Virus record (IMG/VR): IMGVR_UViG_3300042945_002877
Span: 1 to 22,159 of that record
DNA from: a virus
Direction: 5' to 3' (one strand)
DNA: 22,159 bases
Shown here: positions 10,145 to 21,100 of the stretch, one piece after another
How the letters are laid out: every line of letters starts with the position of its first letter
Position numbering within the stretch: the first letter of the stretch is position 1
Made by a program: the position numbers and the translations under genes
Notes under the pieces: generated by a model
The model's database searches: none
What the model was told of the DNA's origin: nothing
What the model saw: the letters and a program-made list of their open reading frames with translations, nothing else

Positions 10145-13100
10145 ATGGGATTAAGTGCTTTTCACAGATCATATTGGGACGGTAGAGCATACCGAAGCAC
10201 CAAGATTTATCAAGAAAACCATACCTTTCAGTTTGGTGATGTTGTACGTTGGGATGGCGCTAGTTCCATGTGGGTTTTGGCATCTGCAAATCTAGCGGAA
10301 ACTGCAGAAGGACTTGGCATTGTTAGTCATAGTGGATACCGGGGAGTAAATAACAATGCATCTAGCGTAGAATATGCCAGACGCGCACTACCATCGTCTG
10401 CATTTGACCCAAATACTAAAACTTCGCAGCAATGCAACAATCCTCGACACTACTTTAGTGTTGTGTATCGCGGTGAGATAACCATTCCTGATGAAGAAGA
10501 CATTAACTATTCTCAACACGCTTTACTTACAGGAACAGAATCAGCACCTGTTCAGTATACGCCCGGTGGAGTTTACTATCTAAGTCCATTTGCTGGCGAA
10601 GAAGGAAAACTTGTTTGCAAAAGTCCACTCGAATACGGTGGAAAAATGGTATCTGCGGTTGTGAAACCAATGCTTATAGCATTGGATCACAAACGAGCCG
10701 TTGTTGTAAACTATATTGGTTCAAAACTTGAGAGTTTTCCGGACGAATGGGTTGATATACACGACATTCAAAAGGTTGGAGCAATCGGCGCATTCTTAAA
10801 AACCAACCTACCAGACTCTTGGATTCCCGCCGATGGAAGACTGTGTACAACCGCTCAATATCCTCAGTTGGCAGATGCAATTGGAGGAAATGTTCGTGTT
10901 CATGCCACATTAACCTTAGAAGTCAATCCACCACAAGCAGATCAATTTACTGCAGTAGACGGGTATTGTATTCTTGATTTTTCTGATGAAGACATTGATG
11001 TTAGTGCAGCAGTTGTACAGCAACCGTTGAATCTAAGATTAGAAGAAACAGTTGGATCTATCGCAGAAGTATCTGCAATTATTGACGGAATAGTTGATAG
11101 AAATAGACTAAGAGTAGTAATTGACCGTGATGTACTAATGTCTGGAATGAGTTCTCCGTATCAAGTCGGGGTTCCTTTGGTTGTAAAAGTTAGAGCGCCT
11201 TACGCCTCAGGAATAGACACTCAATTTTTTATTCCCAACCTCAGAAACAGAACAGTCAGAGGAGCAGATCCCATTGCAGTTATGAGCGGTCGAGGAGGAA
11301 CCATCCAGTCTGATTTGGGAGATTACTCAGGATCAAACGAGGTTGAACTAGAACCGGGAAGTGATATACAGAGCGGAACTGGATATTCAGCAACTGTAGA
11401 TACTCGTGCAAGTTCTGTAAACTTAGTGTTTGCAATCAAGACAAACACAGTAGATTGCGGATCGTTTATCAACGATTGTTGCACAGATTTATCTCCGGTT
11501 GGAAGCAATGAAAATGTAATAACAAACGGGGCATTCTTAGTTTGGCAAAGAGGTGAGGAATTTACACAGCAAACGTTTGATGCTCAGCCACAGTATACTG
11601 CAGATCGTTGGTTTGAAGACTACAGTATATCTCCTCCATTGGATTCCTCTGCTCTAACAGGAACATACCATGCTCTAAAACGAGGGGTAAAACATACAAG
11701 TTATAATCCCGGAGCAATGATCGTTCCTCTTGAAGACGGAGAACAAATAACAGAAGATGCTCGAAGTATAGAACTACCGGATAACATCACATCATACGCT
11801 CAGGTTCAAGGAACTTTACTGACTGCGACTCGTTCCTCTGCAGAAGAAACTTCGTATCAAGTATCGTCTACACTTATCACAGGATCAAATCAATCTTACC
11901 ATTACCTAGAAAATCGTATAGAAGACGCAAGAACTCTGAGTGATACCCGTGCTACTTTAAGTTTTTGGGCTCGTGGAACACAACCCGGATCAGTATACGT
12001 TACTATGCGTCAACATTTTGCCGGCACACGAGGCATTTTAGACGATGCGTATTCTACTCCAGTAGAAATTAATCTATACGGACAAAGTGCAAACTGGACC
12101 AGGTATGAAGTGGTATTTGATATTCCTGATGTACAGGAAACCAAACCTGCAGACGGATACATTGGATCCAATAGTTTTATTGGTGTACAATTCTGGACCA
12201 TGTATTTTGCAGGAAACTGCACAGGAACACCCAATCCAAATGTATACCAAACAGAACAACCAGTTACAGGAACAGAAACTGAAACTCTGTTTCCTCCTGC
12301 CCTGTTGGTTGGAAACTGTCAGTTGGAAGTTGAATATTCATGCTTCTGTAGCGATGCGGTGTGTGCTATTCCCGTAATCACCAAGGCGTACTGGACAGGA
12401 TGTTGGGACTGTCTCCTCGGTCAGGCTGCAGGCGACCGCTACATCATTGGTGAGCCTGGACCTAGTGTAGATCCTGAAGGTGCGTGTACTAGTGGGAGTG
12501 CAAGTTTCTCGTTTGAGACAATTCAATTAGAAAATTGCGGTTCGGCGAAGATTTGCCCCGATGGTGTCACACCGTGTTCAATGGACGGCATAGCAGTTAG
12601 TGAGGAGGGGTGCTGCGTTTGCGTCGCATGTGCAGATGTATTTACAGACGCGCGCGCACAGGAAGTCGTGGGTGATATACTAGAAAGAGGCGATTACTGC
12701 GGGAGTGGAGTTTGCTCGACTCCACCGGAGCCATCGCCGCTTGCTTCCTCGACACCGGCAGGTACACCAGCCAGCACACCAGCCAGCACACCCGCCGGCA
12801 CACCAGCCAGCACACCCGCCGGCACACCCGCCGGCACACCAGCCAGCACACCCGCCGGCACACCCGCCGGCACACCAGCCAGCACACCCGCCGGCACACC
12901 GGCAGGCACACCAGCCGGCACACCAGCCAGCACACCAACAGGTACACCAGCCAGTACACCAGCCAGTACACCAACCAGCACACCGGGTGGTACACCGGCG
13001 GAAACACCCACACAGACGCCAACACAGACGCCAACACAGACACAAACACCCACACAAACACCCACACAAACACCCACACAGACGCCTACACAGACGCCTA

Positions 13101-13810
13101 CACAGACGCCTACACAGACGCCTACACAGACGCCAGATGGTACACCGGCTAGTACACCTACACAGACGCCTACACAGACACCAACAAAGACACCAACCCC
13201 AACACCAACAGGGACACCGGCACAGACACCAAGTAACACGGCAACCCCAACTCCATCACCATCAGAATTTAAGGATTATGAGTGTGTGCAGTATTGTTGT
13301 TTGCCACTTATTTTTGCTAACAATTTTAACTACGAAGGAGTTCTTCATATAACCGGTGTTCAACTTATTCGTGGGCAGAACGCTGCTCCGTTTGAAGAAA
13401 CGGATTACTTAGATGAACTTAAAAAGTGTCAAAGATACTATGAACGCGATAAAAACCTATCAATAGGTGGCTTAACAAAACAAAATACTACAAGAAACTT
13501 CTACGATTCCATAAACTTCATGGTTCCCAAACGAAAGTTAAAGGCGCCTTGTGTGAATATACAAGGTCACTATAAACAATTTGGAATCGGTAATTGCACC
13601 CTAAATAGTGCCGGAGTTGATTGCTACAGCACAGAAAGTGCTTTGCTGTACTTAAGCACAACACTAAGTACATCACCAAATCCAGGCACTACTCTTGGAA
13701 TGTGTGCTGCATATTTAGAGTACGAAATTGATGTAGATCTATATGAAAGTCCGTGTCCAAATGATCCGTATTGTCAGTCTCCCGCGTGCAGATGGGAAGA
13801 GGTATCCTAA
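10145..13810 (+). CDS. Tail-collar adhesin with loop-inserted Cys-rich/Thr-Pro cassette (paralog A)
   Basis: The protein has 1221 residues. Residues 1-200 form the shared N-terminal beta-domain ([42 protein letters not shown]). A phage tail-collar domain starts at about residue 210 ([15 protein letters not shown]...ADGRL...[10 protein letters not shown]) and resumes with [15 protein letters not shown] at about 361. Roughly 110 beta-rich residues are inserted between these parts. From about 456 comes [13 protein letters not shown]...YTADRW, then [32 protein letters not shown] and [10 protein letters not shown], a beta-sandwich-like tail domain. It is broken after residue 690 by a 16-Cys module (725-857) and a Thr/Pro tract (870-1040), then finishes with [20 protein letters not shown] and [12 protein letters not shown]. 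My inference is a host-binding tail fibre or tip protein carrying a projecting cassette. The stop overlaps the next start by one base. Confidence 0.85.
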   Translation: MGLSAFHRSYWDGRAYRSTKIYQENHTFQFGDVVRWDGASSMWVLASANLAETAEGLGIVSHSGYRGVNNNASSVEYARRALPSSAFDPNTKTSQQCNNPRHYFSVVYRGEITIPDEEDINYSQHALLTGTESAPVQYTPGGVYYLSPFAGEEGKLVCKSPLEYGGKMVSAVVKPMLIALDHKRAVVVNYIGSKLESFPDEWVDIHDIQKVGAIGAFLKTNLPDSWIPADGRLCTTAQYPQLADAIGGNVRVHATLTLEVNPPQADQFTAVDGYCILDFSDEDIDVSAAVVQQPLNLRLEETVGSIAEVSAIIDGIVDRNRLRVVIDRDVLMSGMSSPYQVGVPLVVKVRAPYASGIDTQFFIPNLRNRTVRGADPIAVMSGRGGTIQSDLGDYSGSNEVELEPGSDIQSGTGYSATVDTRASSVNLVFAIKTNTVDCGSFINDCCTDLSPVGSNENVITNGAFLVWQRGEEFTQQTFDAQPQYTADRWFEDYSISPPLDSSALTGTYHALKRGVKHTSYNPGAMIVPLEDGEQITEDARSIELPDNITSYAQVQGTLLTATRSSAEETSYQVSSTLITGSNQSYHYLENRIEDARTLSDTRATLSFWARGTQPGSVYVTMRQHFAGTRGILDDAYSTPVEINLYGQSANWTRYEVVFDIPDVQETKPADGYIGSNSFIGVQFWTMYFAGNCTGTPNPNVYQTEQPVTGTETETLFPPALLVGNCQLEVEYSCFCSDAVCAIPVITKAYWTGCWDCLLGQAAGDRYIIGEPGPSVDPEGACTSGSASFSFETIQLENCGSAKICPDGVTPCSMDGIAVSEEGCCVCVACADVFTDARAQEVVGDILERGDYCGSGVCSTPPEPSPLASSTPAGTPASTPASTPAGTPASTPAGTPAGTPASTPAGTPAGTPASTPAGTPAGTPAGTPASTPTGTPASTPASTPTSTPGGTPAETPTQTPTQTPTQTQTPTQTPTQTPTQTPTQTPTQTPTQTPTQTPDGTPASTPTQTPTQTPTKTPTPTPTGTPAQTPSNTATPTPSPSEFKDYECVQYCCLPLIFANNFNYEGVLHITGVQLIRGQNAAPFEETDYLDELKKCQRYYERDKNLSIGGLTKQNTTRNFYDSINFMVPKRKLKAPCVNIQGHYKQFGIGNCTLNSAGVDCYSTESALLYLSTTLSTSPNPGTTLGMCAAYLEYEIDVDLYESPCPNDPYCQSPACRWEEVS
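12317..12715 (+). other. 16-cysteine module, copy 1 (inside gene 4)
   Basis: This segment encodes 133 residues with 16 cysteines: C-x7-C-x-C-x4-C-x12-C-x2-C-x24-C-x16-C-x5-C-x6-C-x11-CC-x-C-x2-C-x22-C-x4-C. It starts [11 protein letters not shown] and includes [12 protein letters not shown] and [12 protein letters not shown]. The copy in gene 6 keeps all 16 cysteines and nearly every spacing. I do not recognise the family. The cysteines could form disulfides outside the cell or bind metal. Part of its DNA is GC-rich (I counted 35 of 60 bases in 12601-12660), above the flanking genes. Confidence 0.85.
12734..12774 (+). repeat. 41-bp direct repeat, copy 1 (module/repeat junction)
   Basis: These 41 bases, coding for [14 protein letters not shown] and neighbouring positions, are identical to 19931-19971 in gene 6. 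They sit exactly where the Cys-rich module passes into the Thr/Pro tract. The modules upstream have diverged much more, so this junction looks like a site of recent exchange or gene conversion. Confidence 0.9.
12752..13264 (+). repeat. Thr/Pro coding repeat tract, gene 4
   Basis: Residues 870-1040. The first part (about 12752-12980) is built from 12-nt TPAG/TPAS units and is rich in GCC and GGC. It then switches at a [13 protein letters not shown] cassette (about 12985-13025) to TQTP units made mostly of ACACAG ACGCCT. A second, related cassette ([13 protein letters not shown]) lies at about 13135-13165. The tract returns to unique sequence at [12 protein letters not shown]. Confidence 0.95.
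13794..13802 (+). promoter_or_regulatory. Ribosome binding site that fixes the start of gene 5
   Basis: GGGAAGAGG ends 7 nt before the ATG at 13810. That ATG overlaps the TAA of gene 4 by one base (TAATG), a classic coupling arrangement. This favours 13810 over the in-frame TTG at 13771, which would overlap gene 4 by 40 bp. Confidence 0.8.
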
Positions 13811-16800
13811 TGGCGGATAAAAGCGCATTTGAAATTTCAAAGGGGTTTGCTCCCGACTCTCTTCGGTCGCGGGGAAATTATAGGCGCGCAGGACACGGAT
13901 TCTCTACCGGGGATGTGGTGTACTTTGACGGTACTGTTTCAGATTGGCGCAAATCTGACTGGTATTACTTTAATCTGACAGGCTCATCAGATGCTTTGGG
14001 TGTAGTTGAAGTAATCGACAATTACAAGTTTGATGTGGTTTATCGTGGCAGCCTTTTGCTGCCAGATTCGTTGGTTGTTACAGATCCTGCAGGAACAGTT
14101 CAAGAAAATACTGTGTACTTCCTGAGTGATACTCCGGGAGTGCTTTCTGCAACACCTCCTGTAATTAATGTAAGTGATCCAATGGTTAGAAAGCCATTGA
14201 TAGTTACCTTGAATTCAACTGGTGACGGATTCGTAAATTCGTTGGTTGTTAATTACAGAGGTTATGTGGAAGACACAAACGGATGTGTTGCTTTTATTCA
14301 GAACCTTATTCCAGTTGGAACTATAGATTATGTGTGTGGTGGTGAAAAAACTCCACAAGATCTAGAAGGATGGCTGCTGTGTGATGGTTCTGAGTATTTG
14401 ATAGACACCTATCCTGAACTGTACAGCGTAATCGGTAACGCATACGGAACTCCATCTACGGCTGGTAGATTTAGAGTTCCTGATATGTGGAATACTCAGC
14501 CAAGTACTAAGCCAGCCTCTTCAAGTTTACTGGCAGGGTGTGACTCCGACTGCGTGGAATATACTGCTATTAGATGGTATAAGGTATGCCAGCCAGGCCA
14601 ATGCGGAACTTGTCCACCACAAGCGGGTGGTGCTGATTTGTGCGGTGTAAGCGCGAGTAGCATAAGTTGCTGTAATGCAGTTAAAGTAGAATTAGGAGTT
14701 ACAGTTTGCGTTGGTTCTGTACCCCCCTGTCCGACGGCCGCGCTGGGATGCCCAGCGTTTCAAACCCAACTTCCTCCTGAACGATGTGGTGGAGTTCGAT
14801 ACGGTTGGGTAACTGCAAACTGTATACCGGAGGAAGGTACATATCCTTGTGAAGACATTAGCGAAAGCAGTCCGCCAGGCGGACTTTCGGGATTATGTGC
14901 CGTTACCAGTATACAGGGATGTGTCCCCGAAGGCGAGGTTAGTTCCCGTCCAAACGCATTTTGCATGGGAGCCTTTGCAGCCGGAATACACGAACAAACA
15001 GCGACTCAATGCGGCGCGTGCGGGTGTCAGGGAACCTGCGGCCCCATTACCGATGCAGCAGATGTTGCAGACGATCTCTGCGCGTGCTGTATGTGCCCGG
15101 CACCCGGAGATGATACCCGATGGGGATGCCAACAGGGAGTTCAACCAACTACGACTCCAACTCCACCGCCAACAGGTACTCCAACTCCACCGCCACCGCC
15201 AACTGATACTCCACCGCCAACAGAAACTCCACCGCCAACTGATACTCCACCACCAACTGATACTCCACCGGATACTCCAACTCCGAGTGATACTCCCACA
15301 CAGACGCCTACACAGACGCCTACAAAGACACCTACGCAGACGCCTACACAGACGCCTACAAACACACCCACGCAGACGCCTTCGCAGACGCCAGGTGGTA
15401 CTCCGGCGGAAACTCCTACACAGACACCTACAAAGACACCTACACAGACACCGACACCCACCCGACCGGCGGTATCAAACAGTCCAACCCCAACTCCAAC
15501 TCCAACTCCACCTATTCCTCCTGAATTAGAGGGTAGAATACTAATTGGAAGAAATGTTGGCGCGGAACAGCAAACTGCATACGGTGGAAACGACGATATT
15601 GTAATAGATCCTAGCGAAGAAGGAGTAATTGACGAAGGAAACGGATACGCAGAAACTAGCGTAAACAAAAATAGACAAGCATCGTACCATTGTAATTTCT
15701 ATATCCGTGCAAAGGCTATAGCAAAGTATGTCAATATCGAATCGTGTCGTGGTGCTGGTGGTGCTATACGCAACTGGATTCCAAATGGATCGTTTAATGT
15801 TTGGCAAAGAGGAGTACAGTTTGATACAGACCCAAGTAAAGTAGAGTTTGATCACATCGCTGATCTTAATCGGTATACCGCAGACAGATGGTTCAGAAAG
15901 GTTGGTTTTTGCCCAGAAGGTTACGGATCAGAAGAATCGCCTTCCAAATACATTGGCAAATGCAATCGCAAATCATTTGCAACAATAGACACATCAATTC
16001 CTGAGTCTTTACAAAACCAGTATCCGACTCACTACATGGAATACCAGTCGTTTATTAGCGGACCCGGAGAAGATACTTCTTTGGAATACTGTGTTTTGGA
16101 AAATCGTATTTCTGATGTGCGTACCTTATCAGATAAAATAGTTTGCTTATCGTTTTGGGCCAGATCAAACACTCCCGGAACAGTTTATGTAAACCTTAAA
16201 CAGCATTTTGGATACGATACTCCCTATCCAGTTTCAGCAATTTCTTACAGAGATAGCCAGTATTCTTCGTTGGTTCAGACTACTTCACTTGTATCCGCAT
16301 CAGGAGATAGCAGGGACGAAACCCTTGCATTTTCAGGATTCCTTGATAACTCGCAGTTTGGTGATTACGAAAGAATTATCGGGCATCGATGGCCTGCAGG
16401 AGACATTCAAAAGCAATTGGTATTCAATCCGTTGTTCTATCAAGGAGAAAGTTTTACTCCATCTGAGCCGTATACAAAGTACTTTATAGCAGATGCCTCT
16501 TCTAAAGGCGGAACAAATTCTATTTCAGACAAGTTTTTAGCAGTTCCCACATCACAACAAATAGAATCCTTAAAGTTCATTTCTACAATTTCAGCGTTTC
16601 CATCACCCGACAAGTATGAGATTCCGGTGTCTCGGCGTACTGACATTTACGATCAAACTCTAGGACAAAATGTATTCGTTTTCAACAATACAGTAGACAC
16701 TTCAAAAATAGAAGGCAAATCTGCAAAGGCAAAATCTATTACGCTAAATGACACTCCAGTAGTTGAAACTACTGAAAGTGCTGTGTCTTTGCCCATAACC

Positions 16801-18147
16801 ATCACTATGGTTTGTAAAGAAAATCCAACATGCGAAACATGTGTACCGCATGTACATACCATTACATACTCAGGTGTCTCAATCTATGCTTCGCAACAAG
16901 TTAATACCTGCACACCGACAATGGAAGGGGTAGGAGACTTTGCAGTACAAGCAGGAGCATCCTTCTCGTTTACAACTGATACGATTTCAATATCTAAGGC
17001 TCTATACGAACAAGTTAAACAGTTTGAGGCTGGAACTCTATCACAATTTCCTTCATCGGTTACAACCATAGCAGTAAATCATGCAACCAATATTGCTCAA
17101 ACAAATCCTCTTGCATGTAGATGTAGTACTGTTCTGACCGACTACCCAATTTCTTTCAGAGGAAGACGCGGGGGTGGTTCATGCTATACGGACATGTCTG
17201 TTCCTAAAAACTATGATCCAACTGGAGTGCTTGGAATTTGTTGTTCGGTTGAAATAGGTTCACAACTAATTGGAGGTACTAGTAGTTTCTTTGTAACCCA
17301 TGCACGAGCAGAAAATCAAACAGTACACGAGTGTACAGAATTAGGCGGTCAGTTCATATCATACGATGCGGTTGATTACTTTAGTCAGTTTGAAGACACT
17401 CAATGTGGAATAAGCGAAGACAGATGCTCTGCATTTGCTGCCATTGAAGTAACAACTTCGTGGCAACAATACCAAGTGGTATTCAATGTACCTGATGTAA
17501 GTGACAGATACATTGGAAATAGTGGAACCGATTATATGGCACTACAGTTGTGGACACATTTGAGTAACGGTTATTGCCAAACTCTTAGTGAAGTAGAAGT
17601 TCCTCCTAGAAATAGACTAGGCGAATCTTTTGGAACAATTCCTTGCTCAGAAAATGCCGTTTGTGAACCGTGCGTATCTAACTTTCCCATCTCATTCTCG
17701 CATAAAGGAACACTAAATTTGGCACAGTTTCAGTTAGAAACTGGAAGCACCTTTACGGCATTTGTGCCTCCTGATAGAATAGAAGAAGTAGAATCCTGCC
17801 AAGCATTCTTTGAAACTAATTCTTGCGCTGGCACGGGAGACTATTTCGTAGTGGGTGGAGAGTCTTTCCTTGAGTATCAGGTTGAACTCAAGAAACAAAA
17901 GATATGTGATGCTCCACGAACCATTATATCCGCATTGAATCCAAGCACTTCAGGTTTGGCTAACATAGATATCATCGATTCAACAGTAACTCAAAGAGGA
18001 TTTACTGTTGAAGCAGATGTGCAAGCAGACAACAGTAATACATTGTTATCGTTTGGATACGAGTGCGACTGTGATATCTATCGACCTGAAGAATTGCAGT
18101 ACTTAGACAAACAACTAGAATGGAAAACTGCCAGTTTAGAGCAATGA
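13810..18147 (+). CDS. Tail-collar adhesin with Cys-rich/Thr-Pro cassette in the collar (paralog B)
   Basis: Starting at ATG 13810 gives 1445 residues, [12 protein letters not shown], which aligns with the openings of its two paralogs. The N-terminal beta-domain has [26 protein letters not shown] and VVNYRG. The collar domain (about 172-233: [44 protein letters not shown]) is interrupted by a Cys-rich region (244-440) and a Thr/Pro tract (447-571), then seems to resume at [11 protein letters not shown]. The domain [10 protein letters not shown]...[11 protein letters not shown] follows at about 659. After LKQHFG (about 798) comes a second insert of roughly 415 residues without a Thr/Pro tract but with [15 protein letters not shown] and a GICC...CTELGGQF motif. 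The domain resumes with [14 protein letters not shown] and ends with [17 protein letters not shown] and CQAFFETN. About 95 further residues follow. It is probably a host-binding tail protein. Confidence 0.85.
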   Translation: MADKSAFEISKGFAPDSLRSRGNYRRAGHGFSTGDVVYFDGTVSDWRKSDWYYFNLTGSSDALGVVEVIDNYKFDVVYRGSLLLPDSLVVTDPAGTVQENTVYFLSDTPGVLSATPPVINVSDPMVRKPLIVTLNSTGDGFVNSLVVNYRGYVEDTNGCVAFIQNLIPVGTIDYVCGGEKTPQDLEGWLLCDGSEYLIDTYPELYSVIGNAYGTPSTAGRFRVPDMWNTQPSTKPASSSLLAGCDSDCVEYTAIRWYKVCQPGQCGTCPPQAGGADLCGVSASSISCCNAVKVELGVTVCVGSVPPCPTAALGCPAFQTQLPPERCGGVRYGWVTANCIPEEGTYPCEDISESSPPGGLSGLCAVTSIQGCVPEGEVSSRPNAFCMGAFAAGIHEQTATQCGACGCQGTCGPITDAADVADDLCACCMCPAPGDDTRWGCQQGVQPTTTPTPPPTGTPTPPPPPTDTPPPTETPPPTDTPPPTDTPPDTPTPSDTPTQTPTQTPTKTPTQTPTQTPTNTPTQTPSQTPGGTPAETPTQTPTKTPTQTPTPTRPAVSNSPTPTPTPTPPIPPELEGRILIGRNVGAEQQTAYGGNDDIVIDPSEEGVIDEGNGYAETSVNKNRQASYHCNFYIRAKAIAKYVNIESCRGAGGAIRNWIPNGSFNVWQRGVQFDTDPSKVEFDHIADLNRYTADRWFRKVGFCPEGYGSEESPSKYIGKCNRKSFATIDTSIPESLQNQYPTHYMEYQSFISGPGEDTSLEYCVLENRISDVRTLSDKIVCLSFWARSNTPGTVYVNLKQHFGYDTPYPVSAISYRDSQYSSLVQTTSLVSASGDSRDETLAFSGFLDNSQFGDYERIIGHRWPAGDIQKQLVFNPLFYQGESFTPSEPYTKYFIADASSKGGTNSISDKFLAVPTSQQIESLKFISTISAFPSPDKYEIPVSRRTDIYDQTLGQNVFVFNNTVDTSKIEGKSAKAKSITLNDTPVVETTESAVSLPITITMVCKENPTCETCVPHVHTITYSGVSIYASQQVNTCTPTMEGVGDFAVQAGASFSFTTDTISISKALYEQVKQFEAGTLSQFPSSVTTIAVNHATNIAQTNPLACRCSTVLTDYPISFRGRRGGGSCYTDMSVPKNYDPTGVLGICCSVEIGSQLIGGTSSFFVTHARAENQTVHECTELGGQFISYDAVDYFSQFEDTQCGISEDRCSAFAAIEVTTSWQQYQVVFNVPDVSDRYIGNSGTDYMALQLWTHLSNGYCQTLSEVEVPPRNRLGESFGTIPCSENAVCEPCVSNFPISFSHKGTLNLAQFQLETGSTFTAFVPPDRIEEVESCQAFFETNSCAGTGDYFVVGGESFLEYQVELKKQKICDAPRTIISALNPSTSGLANIDIIDSTVTQRGFTVEADVQADNSNTLLSFGYECDCDIYRPEELQYLDKQLEWKTASLEQ
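14539..15129 (+). other. Divergent Cys-rich module in the collar loop of gene 5
   Basis: This region has 197 residues and 26 cysteines by my count. It opens with [22 protein letters not shown], which loosely matches the C...KA.W.GC.DC part of the 16-Cys module. It ends with [17 protein letters not shown], comparable to the CCVC..C block. The middle does not align by eye, so homology to the other modules is likely only at its ends. GC is high: 38 of 60 bases in 14701-14760 and 40 of 60 in 15001-15060. Confidence 0.6.
15148..15522 (+). repeat. Thr/Pro coding repeat tract, gene 5
   Basis: Residues 447-571. The start is unusually proline-rich ([23 protein letters not shown]). It then passes to TQTP/TKTP units with a [13 protein letters not shown] cassette at about 15391-15430, and ends [15 protein letters not shown]. 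Threonine codons are often ACT in the first part and at the end, unlike the ACA-dominated tracts of the other genes. Confidence 0.95.
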
Positions 18148-18160
18148 TACGAGTCACGAC

Positions 18161-21100
18161 ATGAGTAAAAGCGCAATTGCAAATTTTTACAACAACGCGG
18201 ACGGAAAAAGTATCCGTATTCGCGGACTGTCGTGTAATGATTACATTGTATCTGATGGCGATGTAGTTAAGTGGGACAATACCATTGAACGATGGGTTCC
18301 GGCAAACGCAACACAAATAAGTCAAGCAGAAGCACTAGGGGTTGTAGAAAGACAGTACCCCACGGAGTGCGAAGGCAACGAAGACATCTTTTACTACGAT
18401 GTTGTGCTTGGCGGTGAAGTTGCAATCAATACACAGAATTTAGTGCCTGGTGAAGTTTACTTTCTGTCTGCTTCTGTTTCTGGCGGAATTACACTAGTAC
18501 CCCCCGGTGGGATTTCTTCTGTAATCAAGACAGTTCTGATTGCTAAAACCCAAAACATAGGCGTAGTAACCAATTACATCGGATACACATACGATGCAGA
18601 TTGTGTAGTGAACACTTCTAGTATAGTCCCGGTAGGAACTATTAAACCGTATGCTAGAAGACAAGGAGTAGTGCCTGCTGATGAAATTGCTGGCTGGCTA
18701 CTGTGTAATGGCAATTCGTATGTTACCGGAGAGTTTCCTGAACTATTCGATGTAATTGGATACACATTCGGAAACGATAACGGTAGGTTTAGAGTACCGA
18801 ATATGGAAAACAAAACCGTATTTGGTATTGATATACTGAACGACAGTATCGGAATACACGAAAGTCTAGCACTACAGCAACCCGGAGAAGATATTGCTTT
18901 GGGTTCATCTTTTTCTGATGACTTTGATCACAATCAGAAATATACCGCAGTTAGATTCTTAATCAGATCAGTTTCATTTACTTCAGCGGATATAGAAGGT
19001 TCTTGCTGCGATGCAGTTTTTGATAGAAAGATTAAGAATCATATCGTTAACGGCAATTTCTCTGTTTGGCAGCGAGGTAAAGAGTTTTTGTCCTGCTGCA
19101 CTCGCTATACTGCTGATAGATGGGTTAAAGAAGCGGCATTTGGAAACGCATCTGATGTAATTTCCGGTGTTCGCCAGGTTGAAATGAACCCAATAAGTTC
19201 TTCTGTGATTGGGAACAGCGGTAGCAAGTATTACATGGAAATGCAAGGCCATGCAAGTATTGACCCCGATACATCCACATATTTCAATGTTCACCAAAAA
19301 ATACCGGGAGTTAATACACTTTCCGGTAAAACTGCAACCTTATCATTTTGGGCAAAAGGCTCTCACGCTTTAGGTGAAGACGATACCATCTATATTGGGT
19401 TGAAACAAGACTTTGGAACAAATCGTTCCCTTAAAAACCCAATAGATGAAACCATACTCAGCGCAGATACTGCTTCTAATCCACCGGCCATGTTGGGTGC
19501 GGGTGGTTCAGGCTGCAGATTAGAGATCGATTACCAATGTGCTTGTGCAGACGAAGAATGCACCAATCCTGCAACTGTTAAAGCAGTTTGGAAAGGATGC
19601 TACGATTGCTTTGGGGCTGGTGATTATGCAGATGTTTATGTTATTGGTGATGCTAATTCTGCAGCAGATCCCAGCGCATGTGGTACTGGAAGTATAACGC
19701 TATCGTATGCTGATGTTCAACAAAAAAATTGTGGTACTGAATTGTTCTGCGCTAGTGGCGCACCGTGTTCGGTTGGAGGTGTAGCAACATCCCCGGCATC
19801 GTGCTGTGTCTGCGCCCAATGTGCAGATGTATTTACACCAGTAGAGGACATAGTTTCCAGTATGGTAGCACGAGAAGGCCAGGGAGGATGTGATCTTGGG
19901 ACTGGATCTTGCGAGGCCCCACCGGAACCTTCGCCGCTTGCTTCCTCGACACCGGCAGGTACACCAGCCAGTACACCAACAGGTACACCACCCAATACAC
20001 CGGCAGGTACACCAGCCAGTACACCAACAGGTACACCAGCCAGTACACCAACAGGTACACCAGCCAGTACACCAACAGGTACACCAGCCAGTACACCAAC
20101 AGGTACACCAGCCAGTACACCAACAGGTACACCAGCCAGTACACCTACACAGACACCTACACAGACACCTACACAGACACCTACACAAACTCCTACACAG
20201 ACGCCTACACAAACTCCTACACAGACGCCTACGCAGACACCTACACAGACGGCTACACAGACACCTACACAGACGCCTACGCAGACACCTACACAGACGG
20301 CTACACAGACACCTACACAGACGCCTTCACGGACACCAGCCGGTACACCGGCAGAAACTCCCACACAGACGCCTACACAGACGCCTTCGCAGACGCCAAC
20401 TAGTACACCCACACCCACACAGACGCCCACGCAGACACCGACAGAAACTCCCACACAGACGCCTACACAGACGCCTTCGCAGACACCGGCAGAAACTCCC
20501 ACACCCACACAGACACCCACGCAGACGCCTGCAGAAACACCAACCCAAACACCCACAAACACACCCACCGAAACTCCCACGCCCACGCAGACACCTACAC
20601 AAACGCCTTCACAGACGCCTGCAGAAACACCAACTCAAACACCCACACAGACGCCTACACAGACACAGACACCAACTCAAACACCCACACAGACGCCTAC
20701 ACAGACGCCTACACAGACACCTACAAGCACATCTACTCCCACTCCAACACCATCGAGAACTCCGTGTGCTTCCGTTCCACCCACACCTTCACCAACTCCG
20801 TTCCCGTGTAATGGATGTGGTGTTGCTGTTGTAGAAATGGATGAATCGTTAATACAAAGTACATGTATTGGTTTCTTTGCTGAAGATCCTGCTGAAGATC
20901 TCACGTTTGCTTCCTGTGCAAACGCATCTACTGTTGGCCTGTGTAGCGAACTACACGGAATTGAAATAGAGTCGCCAGAAACTAGTGGTATTTCTGGCTG
21001 CGATTCTTTTGATTACGACCCAATACTAGGAACCAGTTCTCCTGTGTTCTCTCCGCTAATTTCTATACAGTTGGATCGTTCTTGGAAGCGATACGACATT

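Noticed and set aside
12752-13264. Eukaryotic mucin-like or surface-protein origin of the whole locus
   Set aside because: The Thr/Pro tracts resemble such proteins only by composition. They are embedded in phage collar and fibre domains in a compact phage-type gene block.
12705-13352. Forward-strand His/Arg/Pro-rich frame inside gene 4 (and a similar one at 19890-20834 in gene 6)
   Set aside because: These are shifted readings of the Thr/Pro repeats. The Thr-Pro frame is continuous with recognisable domains on both sides and is the real one.
13771-13809. TTG start for gene 5 at 13771
   Set aside because: It would overlap gene 4 by 40 bp. The ATG at 13810 has a good ribosome site, a TAATG overlap, and gives an N-terminus that aligns with the paralogs.
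19949-20806. CRISPR array
   Set aside because: The repeats are short, directly tandem without unique spacers, and coding in one frame throughout.
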